Part shown: piece by piece, positions 16,958 to 28,984 of the stretch | How the letters are laid out: each line of letters opens with the position of its first letter | Position numbering within the stretch: position 1 is the first letter of the stretch | Assembly: GCA_965369385.1 (NCBI GenBank) | Contig: CBDUQP010000007.1 | Coordinates: 1 to 50,019 of the forward strand | Reading direction: 5' to 3' | Origin: CBDUQP01 sp965369385 | Lineage (GTDB): Bacteria > Planctomycetota > Phycisphaerae > SM23-33 | DNA length: 50,019 nt | Translations under genes and position numbers: made by a program | The notes under the pieces: generated by a model | Told to the model about the DNA's origin: nothing | Seen by the model: the letters and a program-made list of their open reading frames with translations, nothing else | The model's database searches: none

Positions 16958-17950
16958 CTAGAGTTTTATGACGGAGCCAGCCCAAGTCAATCCTGCTCCG
17001 AAAGCCACGATTACAATGGTCTGGCCTGCTTTGACAACGCCTTCTTCCATGGCGGTGGTCATGGCGACCGGGATCGAAGCGGCCGAGGTATTCCCGAACC
17101 TGTCGAGGTTCGTGTAGACCTTCTCGAGTGGGAAATTGAACTTTTCGGTGGCCGACTTGATGATTCGAATATTTACCTGGTGTGGTATGACCACATCGAT
17201 GTCGTCTATGGTCAGTCCGCACTTGTCCATGCAGTCTCCGAGCAACCACTGCATTTTTTCGATGGCGAACTTATAAACATCGCGGCCTCGCATGCTGACA
17301 AAATGTAGTCGGTCCTTGACTGTTTGTTCTGTGGTGGGTTGTCGCGTTCCGCCTGCGGGCACGTGGATATAATCCCAACCTGCACCATCGGCGTGTAGTG
17401 TACTGTAGATAATGCCCTTATCAGGCTCGTTTGTGGCTTCAAGTACGGCCGCACCGGCGGCATCTCCGAAGAGGATACAACTGCTGCGGTCGGTGAAGTC
17501 AGCGAACTTGCTGAGCAGGTCGGCTCCGATGACCAGTATTCGCTTGTACATACCGGCTTGGATGAATTGCGAGGCTGTGGTCAGGGCATAGACGAAACCG
17601 CTGCATGCAGCGGAGATATCAAACGCCGGAATGCCGGTCAGTCCAAGTTTGTCCTGCACGAAACATGCAGTGGATGGGAATGGCATTTCTGGGCTGATCG
17701 TCGCACAAATGATGAGTTCTATGTCTTCGGGAACCAGATTCGCTTTAGCAATAGCCTTTTCGGCGGCTTCGGCGGCAAGTGATGCTGTGGTTTCGTCTGC
17801 GGAGGCGATATGCCTCTGCTTGATCCCGGTGCGTTGTGTGATCCATTCATCAGAGGTATCGAGGATTTTTTCAAAATCCTCGTTGCTCATTATTTTCTTG
17901 GGGACAGCAGCTCCAATACCGGTGATGGCTGCACGTGGTAAGTCTCGCAT
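16958..17950 (-). CDS. fabH: 3-oxoacyl-ACP synthase III FabH
   Basis: A 330-residue initiating condensing enzyme that joins acetyl-CoA (or a branched primer) with malonyl-ACP. The triad is C116 (DISAACSGF), H257 (VIPHQVNIRI) and N287 (GNTSAASIP). The C-terminus AFGAGLTWAGSVIKL is canonical. Its ATG overlaps the stop codon of plsX by one base (TAATG), which implies coupled translation. Confidence 0.97.
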   Translation of the reverse strand: MRDLPRAAITGIGAAVPKKIMSNEDFEKILDTSDEWITQRTGIKQRHIASADETTASLAAEAAEKAIAKANLVPEDIELIICATISPEMPFPSTACFVQDKLGLTGIPAFDISAACSGFVYALTTASQFIQAGMYKRILVIGADLLSKFADFTDRSSCILFGDAAGAAVLEATNEPDKGIIYSTLHADGAGWDYIHVPAGGTRQPTTEQTVKDRLHFVSMRGRDVYKFAIEKMQWLLGDCMDKCGLTIDDIDVVIPHQVNIRIIKSATEKFNFPLEKVYTNLDRFGNTSAASIPVAMTTAMEEGVVKAGQTIVIVAFGAGLTWAGSVIKL

Positions 17951-18954
17951 TAGTCGTCCTTTTCGTCTTCGGCGAGCATCTGCACGATCTGCTCATTCAC
18001 ATGATGCTTGGAGAATTCCTCTATCACTCGCACGGCGTTCTTGATACCGCGATAGTCGCTGGCGCCGTGGCAAATGATGCAGATTCCGCTTACCCCCAGC
18101 AGGGGAGCTCCACCGTATTCGTTGTAGTCATAATTACCGAGGATTGTGGTTGCGGCTTTTTTGAGGATGAGAGCATGTTCGGGAACGGCATCGGCGAGGT
18201 GTTTTACCAAGCCTTTCAGCACACCTTCGGCCATGCCTTCCATCAGTTTGAGTACGACATTGCCCACGAAACCGTCGCACACCATCACATCGCATGAACC
18301 GTTGAACAAGTCACGCCCTTCGACATTACCCACGAAGGAGATGCGATCGTCGCTGTTGAGAAGTTCACGGGTCCGCTTGACCAGATCGTTGCCTTTGGCA
18401 TCCTCTTCGCCAATACTAAGCAGGCCCACGCGGGGGTCTTGCACTTCGGCAATGGCTTTGAGATAGAGAGACGCCATGATTCCGTATTGGTACAGGTGCT
18501 GCGGGCGGCAGCTCACATTGGCACCGACATCACACAATGCTACAGGACCCTGCAGCGTGGGTGTGACGATGGCAATACCAGGTCGCTGAACGCCGGGAAG
18601 CCGACGGAGGCTCATCTGCGCAGAAGCTACGAAAGCACCAGTATTTCCGGCGGAGATGCAACCGTCTATCTCTCCGGCGGCGTGGAGCTTGGTCAGGATC
18701 GCTATTGAGCTGTTAGGCTTGCTGCGAAGGGCTTCTACCGGAGATTCGTTCATGCCAACTCGTTGGTCGGCGTGTTGAATCTCGATAAAATCTTCCCAAT
18801 CCGGCGAACTTTGAAGACGTTTAAGGATCGCGTGCCTGTCGCCGACCAGAATTATCCGGTCATCATCATTCAGCAATTCACGAGCAGCAAGCGAGCCTTC
18901 AACCTCGGTGGCCGGTGCGTTATCGCTGCCCATTGCGTCGATGCCTATCCGCAT
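17950..18954 (-). CDS. plsX: Phosphate acyltransferase PlsX
   Basis: A 334-residue enzyme that makes acyl-phosphate from acyl-ACP, the first step of membrane phospholipid synthesis by the PlsX/PlsY route. The N-terminus MRIGIDAMGSDNAP and the segments GCISAGNTGAFVASAQMSLRR, CDVGANVSCRP, LSIGEEDAKGN and CDGFVGNVVLKLMEG are all family signatures. It starts 3 bases after the rpmF stop and overlaps fabH, the classical rpmF-plsX-fabH order. Confidence 0.97.
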   Translation of the reverse strand: MRIGIDAMGSDNAPATEVEGSLAARELLNDDDRIILVGDRHAILKRLQSSPDWEDFIEIQHADQRVGMNESPVEALRSKPNSSIAILTKLHAAGEIDGCISAGNTGAFVASAQMSLRRLPGVQRPGIAIVTPTLQGPVALCDVGANVSCRPQHLYQYGIMASLYLKAIAEVQDPRVGLLSIGEEDAKGNDLVKRTRELLNSDDRISFVGNVEGRDLFNGSCDVMVCDGFVGNVVLKLMEGMAEGVLKGLVKHLADAVPEHALILKKAATTILGNYDYNEYGGAPLLGVSGICIICHGASDYRGIKNAVRVIEEFSKHHVNEQIVQMLAEDEKDD

Positions 18955-18957
18955 CGA

Positions 18958-19140
18958 TTAGCTCCCTGCTTCTATTTTGAGGCTCAGACCAGGGCGAACA
19001 TATCCGCAGTTGTCGCATGCGGCATGCGGTAACTTGGGCGAATTACATTGTTTGCAGTCTACGAAAGCAGGGGCGATTTTGCCTTGGTGGGCTCGACGGC
19101 TTCGCGACTTAGCACGTGACAGTTTTTGCTTTGGAAGCAT
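18958..19140 (-). CDS. rpmF: 50S ribosomal protein L32
   Basis: A 60-residue zinc-ribbon ribosomal protein beginning MLPKQKLSRAKSRSRRAHQG. It has two Cys pairs (CKQC and CDNC) for zinc. GGAG lies 8 nt before the ATG. The open frame extends 38 codons further upstream, but those residues are not L32 and lack a ribosome-binding site. It is the first gene of the lipid-synthesis operon. Confidence 0.96.
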   Translation of the reverse strand: MLPKQKLSRAKSRSRRAHQGKIAPAFVDCKQCNSPKLPHAACDNCGYVRPGLSLKIEAGS

Positions 19141-19225
19141 GACAAAACTCCAGTTATACAAATCCGTAAAATACAAGACCGACAGTGGCAAGGAACAACC
19201 CGGTTCCACCGTCGGATGCTCGCAG

Positions 19226-19254
19226 AAGGTAGAAGGCCCGACAAGTTTTGTCAA
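19226..19254 (-). promoter_or_regulatory. Possible sigma-70 promoter of the rpmF-plsX-fab operon
   Basis: On the minus strand a perfect TTGACA (19254-19249) is followed after 17 nt by TACCTT (19231-19226), a poor -10 box. It is the only good -35 box in the 239-bp gap between alaS and rpmF. The position about 90 nt upstream of rpmF is reasonable. Confidence 0.3.
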
Positions 19255-19379
19255 GAAAAAAGAAGGTTAATGACTGTGTCGCCAATTCACCAATCCAGAC
19301 TACTTGTTAGACTAAAACTTTATCTAATCATAGTTTAAGCATTGTGAGTTACAGTGTTGCTCCCACCTTTGTGAAAAAC

Positions 19380-22085
<2,706 letters not shown>

Positions 22086-22368
22086 CTTTCTTGCCTCAAC
22101 TGTTTTGGCAGATCGTTATGATTTTCTACAAATCGTTATGAGCTGCCGATTGCGATAAACCTGTTGTTCTCGATTCTTCGGATATTTTCGATATCCTCCG
22201 ATTGCTTCCCGGTCACTTCCGGGCGAGGTCGGCAGGCTGCGGACTCACAAGCCCTTGTCCTAGCCAAACCGCTTGGTGGCGTCATTGCCGGGGCAAAGCA
22301 TTAGTGAGCTGAAAGGGCGGATTCTACCGTGATAACGAGATCGCTGCAAAATCTTTTCGATTCATGCG
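22086..22368 (-). other. alaS leader region with hairpins
   Basis: No gene. The region contains a perfect hairpin GGATAT tttcg ATATCC (near 22189) and CCCGG tcactt CCGGG (near 22209), close to the alaS start on the minus strand. I cannot match a T-box or another known leader to it. The alaS promoter must be here if it is not read from ispG. Confidence 0.4.
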
Positions 22369-22403
22369 AAAAAAGTAGATTCCCCGCCTGCAAGAGCGGA
22401 AAA
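22369..22403 (-). terminator. Intrinsic terminator of ispG
   Basis: On the minus strand the stem TTTTCCGC/GCGGGGAA (two G-U pairs, 8-nt loop) is followed within a few bases by six T (22374-22369). It lies 27 bp after the ispG stop. Confidence 0.65.
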
Positions 22404-22429
22404 CCTGTTCGTAGCCGCAAACCAATGCG

Positions 22430-23539
22430 TTATTGCCCATTTTCGGCTGCAAGAGACCGTGTTTCGGCGACCACTGCTTCAACCATTTCGTCGGCAGACA
22501 CCGTACGGAGCTTTTGGCCGCGCTTATAAAGGATTGCCTTGCCTTTGCCTGCGCAGATGGCGATGTCGGCACCGTCAGCTTCGCCGGGCCCGTTAACGAC
22601 ACAACCCATTATCGCCACTTTCAGAGGAGTCTTGATGTCAGCTAACTGCCCGCGCACGGCTTCGATTACGGGTGTGAGGTCCATTTGCAGGCGGCCGCAG
22701 GTGGGGCAGGCGATCAGTTCGATGCCTTCCCGCTGGCGCAGTCGCAGGCTTGCAAGCAGCTCGCAGGCGGCGTCCACTTCAGCGACGGGGTCTCCGGCGT
22801 AGGAGATGCGGATGGTGTCTCCGATGCCTTCGCACAGCAGTGCCCCCAAGGCAGCCGACGATCTGATCGCCCCGGTCTGGGCGGTGCCTGCGTGGGTAAC
22901 GCCCAGGTGCAGTGGGTGGTCCCAGCGGTCTGCCAGCAGACGATTGACGGCCACTGTTGTGTAGGCGTCGTGACTCTTTGCCGAGAGTACAAGATTCTCA
23001 AACCCTTGTTCTGCAAAGATATGCAGATACTCGCCCAGCTTGTCGGCCATTAGCTCGGGCAGTGGTTTGGCGAGGTCCGCCTGTCGCTGACTGTCGTCGG
23101 CGCGGTCCACGATGGACCCTTCATTTACGCCAACGCGGATAGCGACGCCGGCTTCCCCGGCCGCGTCGATCACCCTGCGGACCTGGTCCTGATCGCGGAT
23201 ATTGCCGGGATTAAGGCGAATTTTTGAAACGCCGGCGGCGATGGCCTCCAGTGCGCGGTCGAAGTGGAAATGCACGTCGGCCACGATGGGCACGGGCGAG
23301 CCAGCCACGATTTCGCTCAGGGCAGCGGTGTCGGCTGGCGTAGGTACTGCTACTCGAACGAGTTGGGCGCCACTGTCGGCGAGGCGTTTGACCTGGTCAA
23401 TGGTGGCGGCAGCATCGCAGGTGGGCGTGTTGGTCATGCTTTGGATTACGACAGGCGCATCTCCGCCAATCACAACGCCGCCAACATTCACGCTTCGGCG
23501 GGTTCTTCGTTCTATCGTGGGCAATTCGGGCATACTCAT
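22430..23539 (-). CDS. ispG: 4-hydroxy-3-methylbut-2-en-1-yl diphosphate synthase IspG
   Basis: The penultimate enzyme of the MEP isoprenoid pathway, a [4Fe-4S] reductase (GcpE). The open frame runs to a TTG at 23560; ATG 23539 is preferred because it begins MSMPELPTIERRTRRSVNVGG, close to the family start. In the longer numbering the cluster cysteines are C285 and C288 (ACPTCGR) and C320, with the essential Glu in GCVVNGPGEADG. SKIRLNPGNI and RVGVNEGS are further signatures. The length matches the short bacterial form without the plant/chlamydial insert. Its upstream flank is the tRNA-Arg on the other strand. Confidence 0.95.
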   Translation of the reverse strand: MSMPELPTIERRTRRSVNVGGVVIGGDAPVVIQSMTNTPTCDAAATIDQVKRLADSGAQLVRVAVPTPADTAALSEIVAGSPVPIVADVHFHFDRALEAIAAGVSKIRLNPGNIRDQDQVRRVIDAAGEAGVAIRVGVNEGSIVDRADDSQRQADLAKPLPELMADKLGEYLHIFAEQGFENLVLSAKSHDAYTTVAVNRLLADRWDHPLHLGVTHAGTAQTGAIRSSAALGALLCEGIGDTIRISYAGDPVAEVDAACELLASLRLRQREGIELIACPTCGRLQMDLTPVIEAVRGQLADIKTPLKVAIMGCVVNGPGEADGADIAICAGKGKAILYKRGQKLRTVSADEMVEAVVAETRSLAAENGQ

Positions 23540-23793
23540 GCGGGCATTGTAGCGAGGCAAGGCCGCAGGTGAAACCCACAGCGCAGAGTGAAGCGGTGAA
23601 ATGCTTCACGTGCTGGCGTAAAATACGTCACCATCTTGACTGGTGACTGGTGTTAGTGTAGAACGCTCGCTTGTCCTTTGCGCTTGCCGGCAAGGCCCGG
23701 CATGGGGCAAAGGCAAGCCCGCCGAGCTGCCAAGCTGCCAAACAACACAAAGCGAGCGGTGGGCTGCATGACAATCAAAGAATTTCACCAGAT

Positions 23794-23866
23794 GCGCCCG
23801 TAGCTCAATGGATAGAGTGCTTGCTTCCGAAGCAAGAAGTTGGAGGTTCGAGTCCTCTCGGGCGTA
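23794..23866 (+). tRNA. tRNA-Arg(CCG)
   Basis: A complete cloverleaf: acceptor GCGCCCG/CGGGCGT (first pair G-U), D-arm GCTC...GAGT, anticodon stem CTTGC/GCAAG around the loop TTCCGAA (anticodon CCG, reading CGG), and T-arm GGAGG TTCGAGT CCTCT. The discriminator is A and no 3' CCA is encoded, so CCA must be added after transcription. A run of T follows at once. Confidence 0.95.
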
Positions 23867-23914
23867 TTTTTATGCGCAAACCGCGGGCGCGTGAGGTTGT
23901 CCGACCGGGGCGGT

Positions 23915-25720
23915 CTAGTAGCTCATTATCAGTGAGATGTGGAAGCGTCCGTTATCTTTCATCAAAGCCGCACTCGTACCGTGCAGCTGGTGGCCGTAGT
24001 CGACGCGGAGTTTGACGTTGTGATTGATGCGATATCTTAGGCCGGCACCGATACTGAGCATGTCTGCGGTCTTCGGCATGCCGGCAGTGTTTCCTCGGTT
24101 CCTGGCGTGTCCGTAGTCACAGAAGGTCAAAAACTGGATGTAGTGCCGGACATCTTTATCATCATTCAGTGGGCCCAGATCGTGTTCGGGTGCCCTCAAT
24201 TCTATCGTTGCCATCAGGCCGTTATCGCTCACGACGGCGAAATCGTCAAAACCGCGAACCCTGACATATCCGCCCAATCCAAGCTGTTCGCTGCCAAGCA
24301 GCCTGCGGTTTGCCAACTGGCCGGTGAAGCGATTGAACAGTGACCATTTCTCAGGAAGGAACCACAGGCGTTCGACGGTGAGGTGGGTGTAAGCGTATTT
24401 CGGGTCGGCACCTGCCCTGACGGCTTCGTAATGTTCCTTGTCCTGGTGACTGCTGAGCAAGTTGCTGAAAGGGCTCCAATACGCATTGAAGATGACGGTG
24501 GTATTACCGTGAATATCTCTGTAACGCCCATCGTACTCAAAGGCGAACTGTGCGACGTCGACGTAGTCGTCGTATACGTCGACTCCGCCGGTCTCCAGAT
24601 CATTGTCTGCTCTGCGGAAGTCGAATCCGAGCTGCATCTCCTGCTGCCTATTGGGCGTGGACGGCAGGCTGGTGATGTAGCGTGCGTGGACCATCCAGTT
24701 TATGCTGCCCTGCTTCATGCCGGAATGGTCGGTCTCATAGTCAGCATAGTTGCCGAAGAAGGCAATCTTGTCTCGGTTGCGCAGCGGAATTCGCCAGTAA
24801 GCCGAGTGGATGCCCAGTGTGCTGAAATCGCGATTGGTGGTGTACTGATAGCCAATTTCGTGTCCGCGGGAAAAGGCATTACCGATGTTGAAGCCGGCAA
24901 AGAAGCGTTCCAGGCCGGTGATTCTGCTGCCGGTGTCGTCATATCCGGCGTAAAAACGCATCGGGAACTTGTCCTTACCGTCCACAATTACGTCGGTGGT
25001 CCCAAATTTCTTGCCGGGCTCCAGGATCGGCCGCACGAATCTGAATGGGTTCTTGTTGAGGTAGTCCATATCATCCAGAAGCTCGCGACCTCGAATTTTG
25101 TCGCCCGGTTTAAGGCGGATACTCTCGAGGATCAACTCGTTGCTGAACCAGTTGAGGCCCTGGGCCTTGACTTCGCCCACAGTGGCTTCAATAACCTGCA
25201 GATGTACTACACCATTGCTGATTTCCTGTTCCGGGATGAACACGTCAACGATTGGCCTGTCCTTGGCACGGAAGAACTTGATCGTGATTGTCCGCATTTC
25301 CGTAATGGATTTCATGCTCACGGGCTTGCCGAGAAACGGTTTTATCAGCGCGCGGAACACATCATTGTCAAGCAACGGGATACCGACGATTTCAATGCCG
25401 GGCTTGGCTGTGGTGGTGATCTGCTCTTTCTTAATTACAAATCGGGCAGTAACCAGATCCTTGACCAGCACGGCGGCATCGTCAGATTTCTCAATCGGAC
25501 GTTCAGGATACTCGACCGGGGCATTTGGGTTTTCCGGTTCGTGCGGGGTCAGGCCACTCCTGATGTCGCCTGGCCTGATGATAGGGACAGGTTGGGCAAC
25601 TGCGGAGTTGCTAAAGAAGATTCCCATAGCGCATGCGATCACGACCGCGAGACGTATTGCGCTGGGACGAAGGGAGCCAGTAGGGAGACAGCCATAGTTA
25701 ATCATAGTTAGAACCCACAT
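23915..25720 (-). CDS. TpsB outer-membrane translocator (ShlB/FhaC/HecB family)
   Basis: A 601-residue two-partner secretion pore. The signal peptide is at about 20-43 (VVIACAMGIFF...AVAQ). A proline-rich linker is followed by two POTRA domains (about 85-160 and 165-240, with VVHLQVIEATVGEVKAQG). A 16-strand barrel comes next, with the family's VRGF signature in YVRVRGFDDFAVVSDNG. It ends with the aromatic outer-membrane terminus SLIMSY. The start at 25720 has AGAGAGG touching the ATG; ATG 25705 is an alternative. It should export the TpsA protein encoded just upstream on the same strand. A 789-bp repeat-filled gap separates the two genes, so co-transcription is unsure. Confidence 0.88.
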   Translation of the reverse strand: MWVLTMINYGCLPTGSLRPSAIRLAVVIACAMGIFFSNSAVAQPVPIIRPGDIRSGLTPHEPENPNAPVEYPERPIEKSDDAAVLVKDLVTARFVIKKEQITTTAKPGIEIVGIPLLDNDVFRALIKPFLGKPVSMKSITEMRTITIKFFRAKDRPIVDVFIPEQEISNGVVHLQVIEATVGEVKAQGLNWFSNELILESIRLKPGDKIRGRELLDDMDYLNKNPFRFVRPILEPGKKFGTTDVIVDGKDKFPMRFYAGYDDTGSRITGLERFFAGFNIGNAFSRGHEIGYQYTTNRDFSTLGIHSAYWRIPLRNRDKIAFFGNYADYETDHSGMKQGSINWMVHARYITSLPSTPNRQQEMQLGFDFRRADNDLETGGVDVYDDYVDVAQFAFEYDGRYRDIHGNTTVIFNAYWSPFSNLLSSHQDKEHYEAVRAGADPKYAYTHLTVERLWFLPEKWSLFNRFTGQLANRRLLGSEQLGLGGYVRVRGFDDFAVVSDNGLMATIELRAPEHDLGPLNDDKDVRHYIQFLTFCDYGHARNRGNTAGMPKTADMLSIGAGLRYRINHNVKLRVDYGHQLHGTSAALMKDNGRFHISLIMSY

Positions 25721-26391
25721 CCTCTCTATGTTTTACGCAACATCCTTAATTGCGACGTACTTGTCGTCGCTTTGATGCTATCGGCAGAATGATACACGCA
25801 ACAACAGGGTGAACGGAAGAGGAATTTCCCCTGTTATTGCCCTAGTATGCAGCCCCCCATAATCAGATTGCAAGAACCTTTTCTCCAGTATCTTACAAGA
25901 CTTTATTATTGGAGGAATTGCAGAAAACCAGCAGATACTGCCAAAGGCATGGAAGGTGAAGCTCGGATTTGGATTTCAAGACTAGTTCTTTGTAACGGCG
26001 AATTTGACTTGTCGCGACGACTTGTGCCGACGACTTGTGCCGACGAAGCTATAGGCGAAGCCGCAAGCTCGCAGCGCGAAAACGGGTCGGGTTGCTGGAT
26101 TCTTAAGTCCTCATCCGATCCCGACCTGCCTGCCGGCAGGCAGGTGCACATCGGTATTGCGGCCGGGGAGCCATCATTCTTCCTGTTACAGACTATTGAC
26201 GCTTCCCTCAAAAGTCGACAGTGGCCGAGATTAGCGCTCATTCTGGGCTATAAGTGCTTTGTTCGCGTTCTAGATCCTTGGATTTTCAGGTTGGTTCACA
26301 CTTCTGAGGGAAGCGTCACTATTAGAAAGGCAGGACGCGATTGATACCATCAGCCATGCTGCGTTGGGGGGGGCTGGGGGAGATCGCAAAT
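25721..26391. repeat. Repeat-filled gap between tpsA and tpsB
   Basis: No gene is supported. It contains a long copy of the GGCGAA repeat: CTAGTTCTTTGTAACGGCGA at 25983, a duplicated GCCGACGACTTGT, then GTCGGGTTGCTGGATTCTTA at about 26086. A 22-bp perfect palindrome follows (26124-26145, ACCTGCCTGCC/GGCAGGCAGGT), then GCGGCCGGGGAGCCATCATT and CTTCCTGTTACA. Next to it, GACGCTTCCCTCA (about 26197) and its inverse TGAGGGAAGCGTC (about 26305) bracket about 95 bp, with the flanks CTATT and ACTATT. This looks like a small inverted-repeat element. Confidence 0.65.
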
Positions 26392-26428
26392 GAAAAACCG
26401 GCGGCTGCGAATGATCGCAACCACCGGT
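26392..26428 (-). terminator. Intrinsic terminator of the tpsA gene
   Basis: On the minus strand ACCGG-GG-GCG/CGC-CC-CCGGT forms an interrupted stem with a 6-nt loop, followed by five T. It lies about 80 bp after the tpsA stop. If efficient, it would uncouple tpsA from tpsB. Confidence 0.7.
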
Positions 26429-26509
26429 ATAGTTGGTTTTCGAATTATTGTCGGCGGTTTTTTACCGCACTCAATCATACGGTTGCCACTTTGCGGGCAG
26501 TCGGAGCCG

Positions 26510-28984
26510 CTACCTGGGAATCTGGTAGATCGAACCTACTGACATGAAGTAGTAGGTTTGGTCGGTTCTTTGCGTTGCCCTGTCGAAATAGGTACTCATG
26601 CCATCCAGCATCGGTGAGAGCATGCTGTCGTCGACATAGGTTGCACGTGTGTCAGGTCTCAGATGAGCGAAGTCTTCAACATGGTCGAATATACGCTCGT
26701 AGATGAACGACGAGCTCTGGGGGATGTCGTGAGACTGATAGTAGACGGCCGACACGAACAAGGCCGAAGCATAGTCGGTATGATCCACGTCCATCACGCC
26801 GAAATCAAGCGTATAGGGATCCTGGCGATTCAGGATATGCTCCGAGTTAGCCACGCCCGTTTTCCAGGAGTACAGCCCGTTGTCCTGCGTACCGGACGTT
26901 CCGGCGGCTTCCACATCTGACAGCAATTGGGGAGCAGCAGAACCGCTGGTTGCAGTCGGTGCGATGCGAACGAACGAGTAGTCGTTTGCGGCCGTGCCCG
27001 AGTCATAGGCCTCACGGGTCTTGAACTGCCAGGTGTACCCGACCAGTTCGCCAGCTAATGTCGGATCGAACTCTATACGCACTGCCGAACCTTCACCATT
27101 CTCGGTGCCTGTACTCAGATTCGTTATTTCGCTGGTATTAACTCCAAGGAACGAAGCTACTGCCGAGGGTGAAACGGCTGGTGCGCCATTATCGAAACCA
27201 TTGGTGACACGAATCTGGTACGTTTCGTAATCCCACTGGGTTTCAATGATGTCGACATCGCCGCGTGACGAGTATCGTTTAACTGCTTTCTGGGGGAACA
27301 GGCCTGTGGCCAGAAGGTGGCCGTTGGGCGTATGAATATCAACGTCGTGCCCCCATGCACTGACACCGTGGGATGAACCTACATTGCCGATCCTCAGATC
27401 ATTGGCGTCCACTATGGTTGTATCGCCATGGACCGCAAAGCCGAGCATCCCGAAGTCGTTGGTGGCGTTGTCGAGGGTGAAGGTACCTACACCCCTGAGT
27501 CCCAGCTTGCCCGCGGTAACGGTAGTGTCTTTGGCTTGGCTAACGCCATTGCCTGCCCAAAGCCAAAGGCTTCCGGGCCCAACGTTTATGTCAGCATCTA
27601 TCAAGATGTGATCACTAGCTTCGAGAAGAAGAATCGCCTCGCCCGTGTTGGCGGCCACGATCGGAGAAGCGACTGTAATGGCTCCTCCTCCAGGCAAGGT
27701 GGTGATATGTGTGTTTGTACCCAGATTGAGCGCGGTGACTATTGCCAGTGCACCTGCGGCATCAATTGTCAAGTTGACAGGAGGATCGATCAACCAGGTT
27801 CCGCCGTTGCCGGCCATTACCTGCGCACCGCCGAAAGCGACCGTCGCAGCGGAAGTTTCGATGAATCCACCGTTACCGTTGCCCGCACCATTTGCCGAAA
27901 CGTTGCCTCGGACGGTGGTCGTGCCATCAACCATGTCGGCCATGATCATAATCTGACCGCCATCGCCTGTTGTAAGGGCGTTGGCGGAGACTGATGCTCC
28001 GGCTTCGATACCTGTGGTTGATGCTCCGAAGTTATAGGACTTGGAGATAATGTTGACCTTGCCGCCTGCGAGATCGCCGGACGCGTCAACCTTGGCGTTG
28101 GCACCAATGACTATCGTGTTGCCGTTGATGTTGATTTCGCCGCCGGTGGTAGTTCCGTTGGTATTGACGGTTTTTGCCACCAGTGTGCCCATATTGATAA
28201 CCGAGCCGGCTTTGGCAGAAAGCACGATCCTGCCGTCGATGTTCTGGAAACCTGTAGCTCTGATCGTGCCAGTGCTGTTAATCGCCAGTGCGTACATATT
28301 GCCATCCGCCTGCAGGCGGATGGTGAATGCTTCGATTACACCGCTGTTATTGACGCCAATTCCCGACTTGTCGCCCGAAGCTACCGGACGAATGAATATG
28401 TCGTGATCCTGGGTCAGCAGGATTTCCCTGCCTGCCAGCAGATTTACCGATCCCTTGGCGGCAACGAGCTTGCCACTGTTGGAGACGCGGGCAGATATCA
28501 GATAAATGTTGCCGCCGATGGCTTTGATTTCGCCACGGTTGTCTATGTATGCGTTGGAATCGCCCTTGAAGACCATGTCCGCACCGGTCATGAATTCGGT
28601 GTTGGTGACGGGCAGTGTCGACGCGACGAAGCTGGCGGCATGAATACGGCCCAATTGGCCGATCAGAATACCGTTGCGGTTGATCAGATAGATCGAGCCG
28701 TTCGACATCATTAGACCGTTGATGGAACTGCGTTGCGAACCGGTCACTCTGTTCATAACGGAAGAGCCTGCATTCGGTTGGACGAAATTAACCGTTGAGC
28801 CAGCGTCAATGCTGAATGAGCCCCAGTTGATGATCGTCTTATTTGACGATGTGGTAACCGTTAGCTCGTTACCGACTTGGCTGAATTCAGCGCTGCCGCG
28901 TACTACTTTTGGGCCGGTCGGGCCGGCAAAGGTCGGTCCGCTGACCAATCCGACAATTAATAGCATAGTTATTACTTTTTGCAT
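26510..28984 (-). CDS. TpsA exoprotein, filamentous haemagglutinin-like
   Basis: An 824-residue secreted two-partner substrate. The start at 28984 is set by GGGAGG 7 nt upstream and the signal peptide MQKVITMLLIVGLVSGPTFA. The TPS domain (about 22-250) has INWGSFSIDAGSTVNFVQP and LINRNGILIGQLGRIHAASF, the counterpart of NPNGILFG, then N-rich beta-helix turns. GTWLIDPPVNLTIDAAG marks the end of the helix. Residues about 610-680 (SAVRIEFDPTLAG...YTWQFKTREAYDSG...NDYSFVRI) resemble the choice-of-anchor domains seen in PEP-CTERM-type exported proteins. It is far shorter than classical adhesins. The tpsB gene follows. The role, adhesin or other, is not shown by the sequence. Confidence 0.87.
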   Translation of the reverse strand: MQKVITMLLIVGLVSGPTFAGPTGPKVVRGSAEFSQVGNELTVTTSSNKTIINWGSFSIDAGSTVNFVQPNAGSSVMNRVTGSQRSSINGLMMSNGSIYLINRNGILIGQLGRIHAASFVASTLPVTNTEFMTGADMVFKGDSNAYIDNRGEIKAIGGNIYLISARVSNSGKLVAAKGSVNLLAGREILLTQDHDIFIRPVASGDKSGIGVNNSGVIEAFTIRLQADGNMYALAINSTGTIRATGFQNIDGRIVLSAKAGSVINMGTLVAKTVNTNGTTTGGEININGNTIVIGANAKVDASGDLAGGKVNIISKSYNFGASTTGIEAGASVSANALTTGDGGQIMIMADMVDGTTTVRGNVSANGAGNGNGGFIETSAATVAFGGAQVMAGNGGTWLIDPPVNLTIDAAGALAIVTALNLGTNTHITTLPGGGAITVASPIVAANTGEAILLLEASDHILIDADINVGPGSLWLWAGNGVSQAKDTTVTAGKLGLRGVGTFTLDNATNDFGMLGFAVHGDTTIVDANDLRIGNVGSSHGVSAWGHDVDIHTPNGHLLATGLFPQKAVKRYSSRGDVDIIETQWDYETYQIRVTNGFDNGAPAVSPSAVASFLGVNTSEITNLSTGTENGEGSAVRIEFDPTLAGELVGYTWQFKTREAYDSGTAANDYSFVRIAPTATSGSAAPQLLSDVEAAGTSGTQDNGLYSWKTGVANSEHILNRQDPYTLDFGVMDVDHTDYASALFVSAVYYQSHDIPQSSSFIYERIFDHVEDFAHLRPDTRATYVDDSMLSPMLDGMSTYFDRATQRTDQTYYFMSVGSIYQIPR

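Noticed and set aside
18958..19254. Longer 98-residue version of L32
   Set aside because: L32 begins MLPKQKLSRAKSRSRR with GGAG upstream; the extra 38 residues do not belong to the family.
24383..25711. 442-codon open frame on the plus strand
   Set aside because: It is antisense to the TpsB gene, whose POTRA and VRGF motifs are clear; no ribosome-binding site or family motif is seen on the plus strand.
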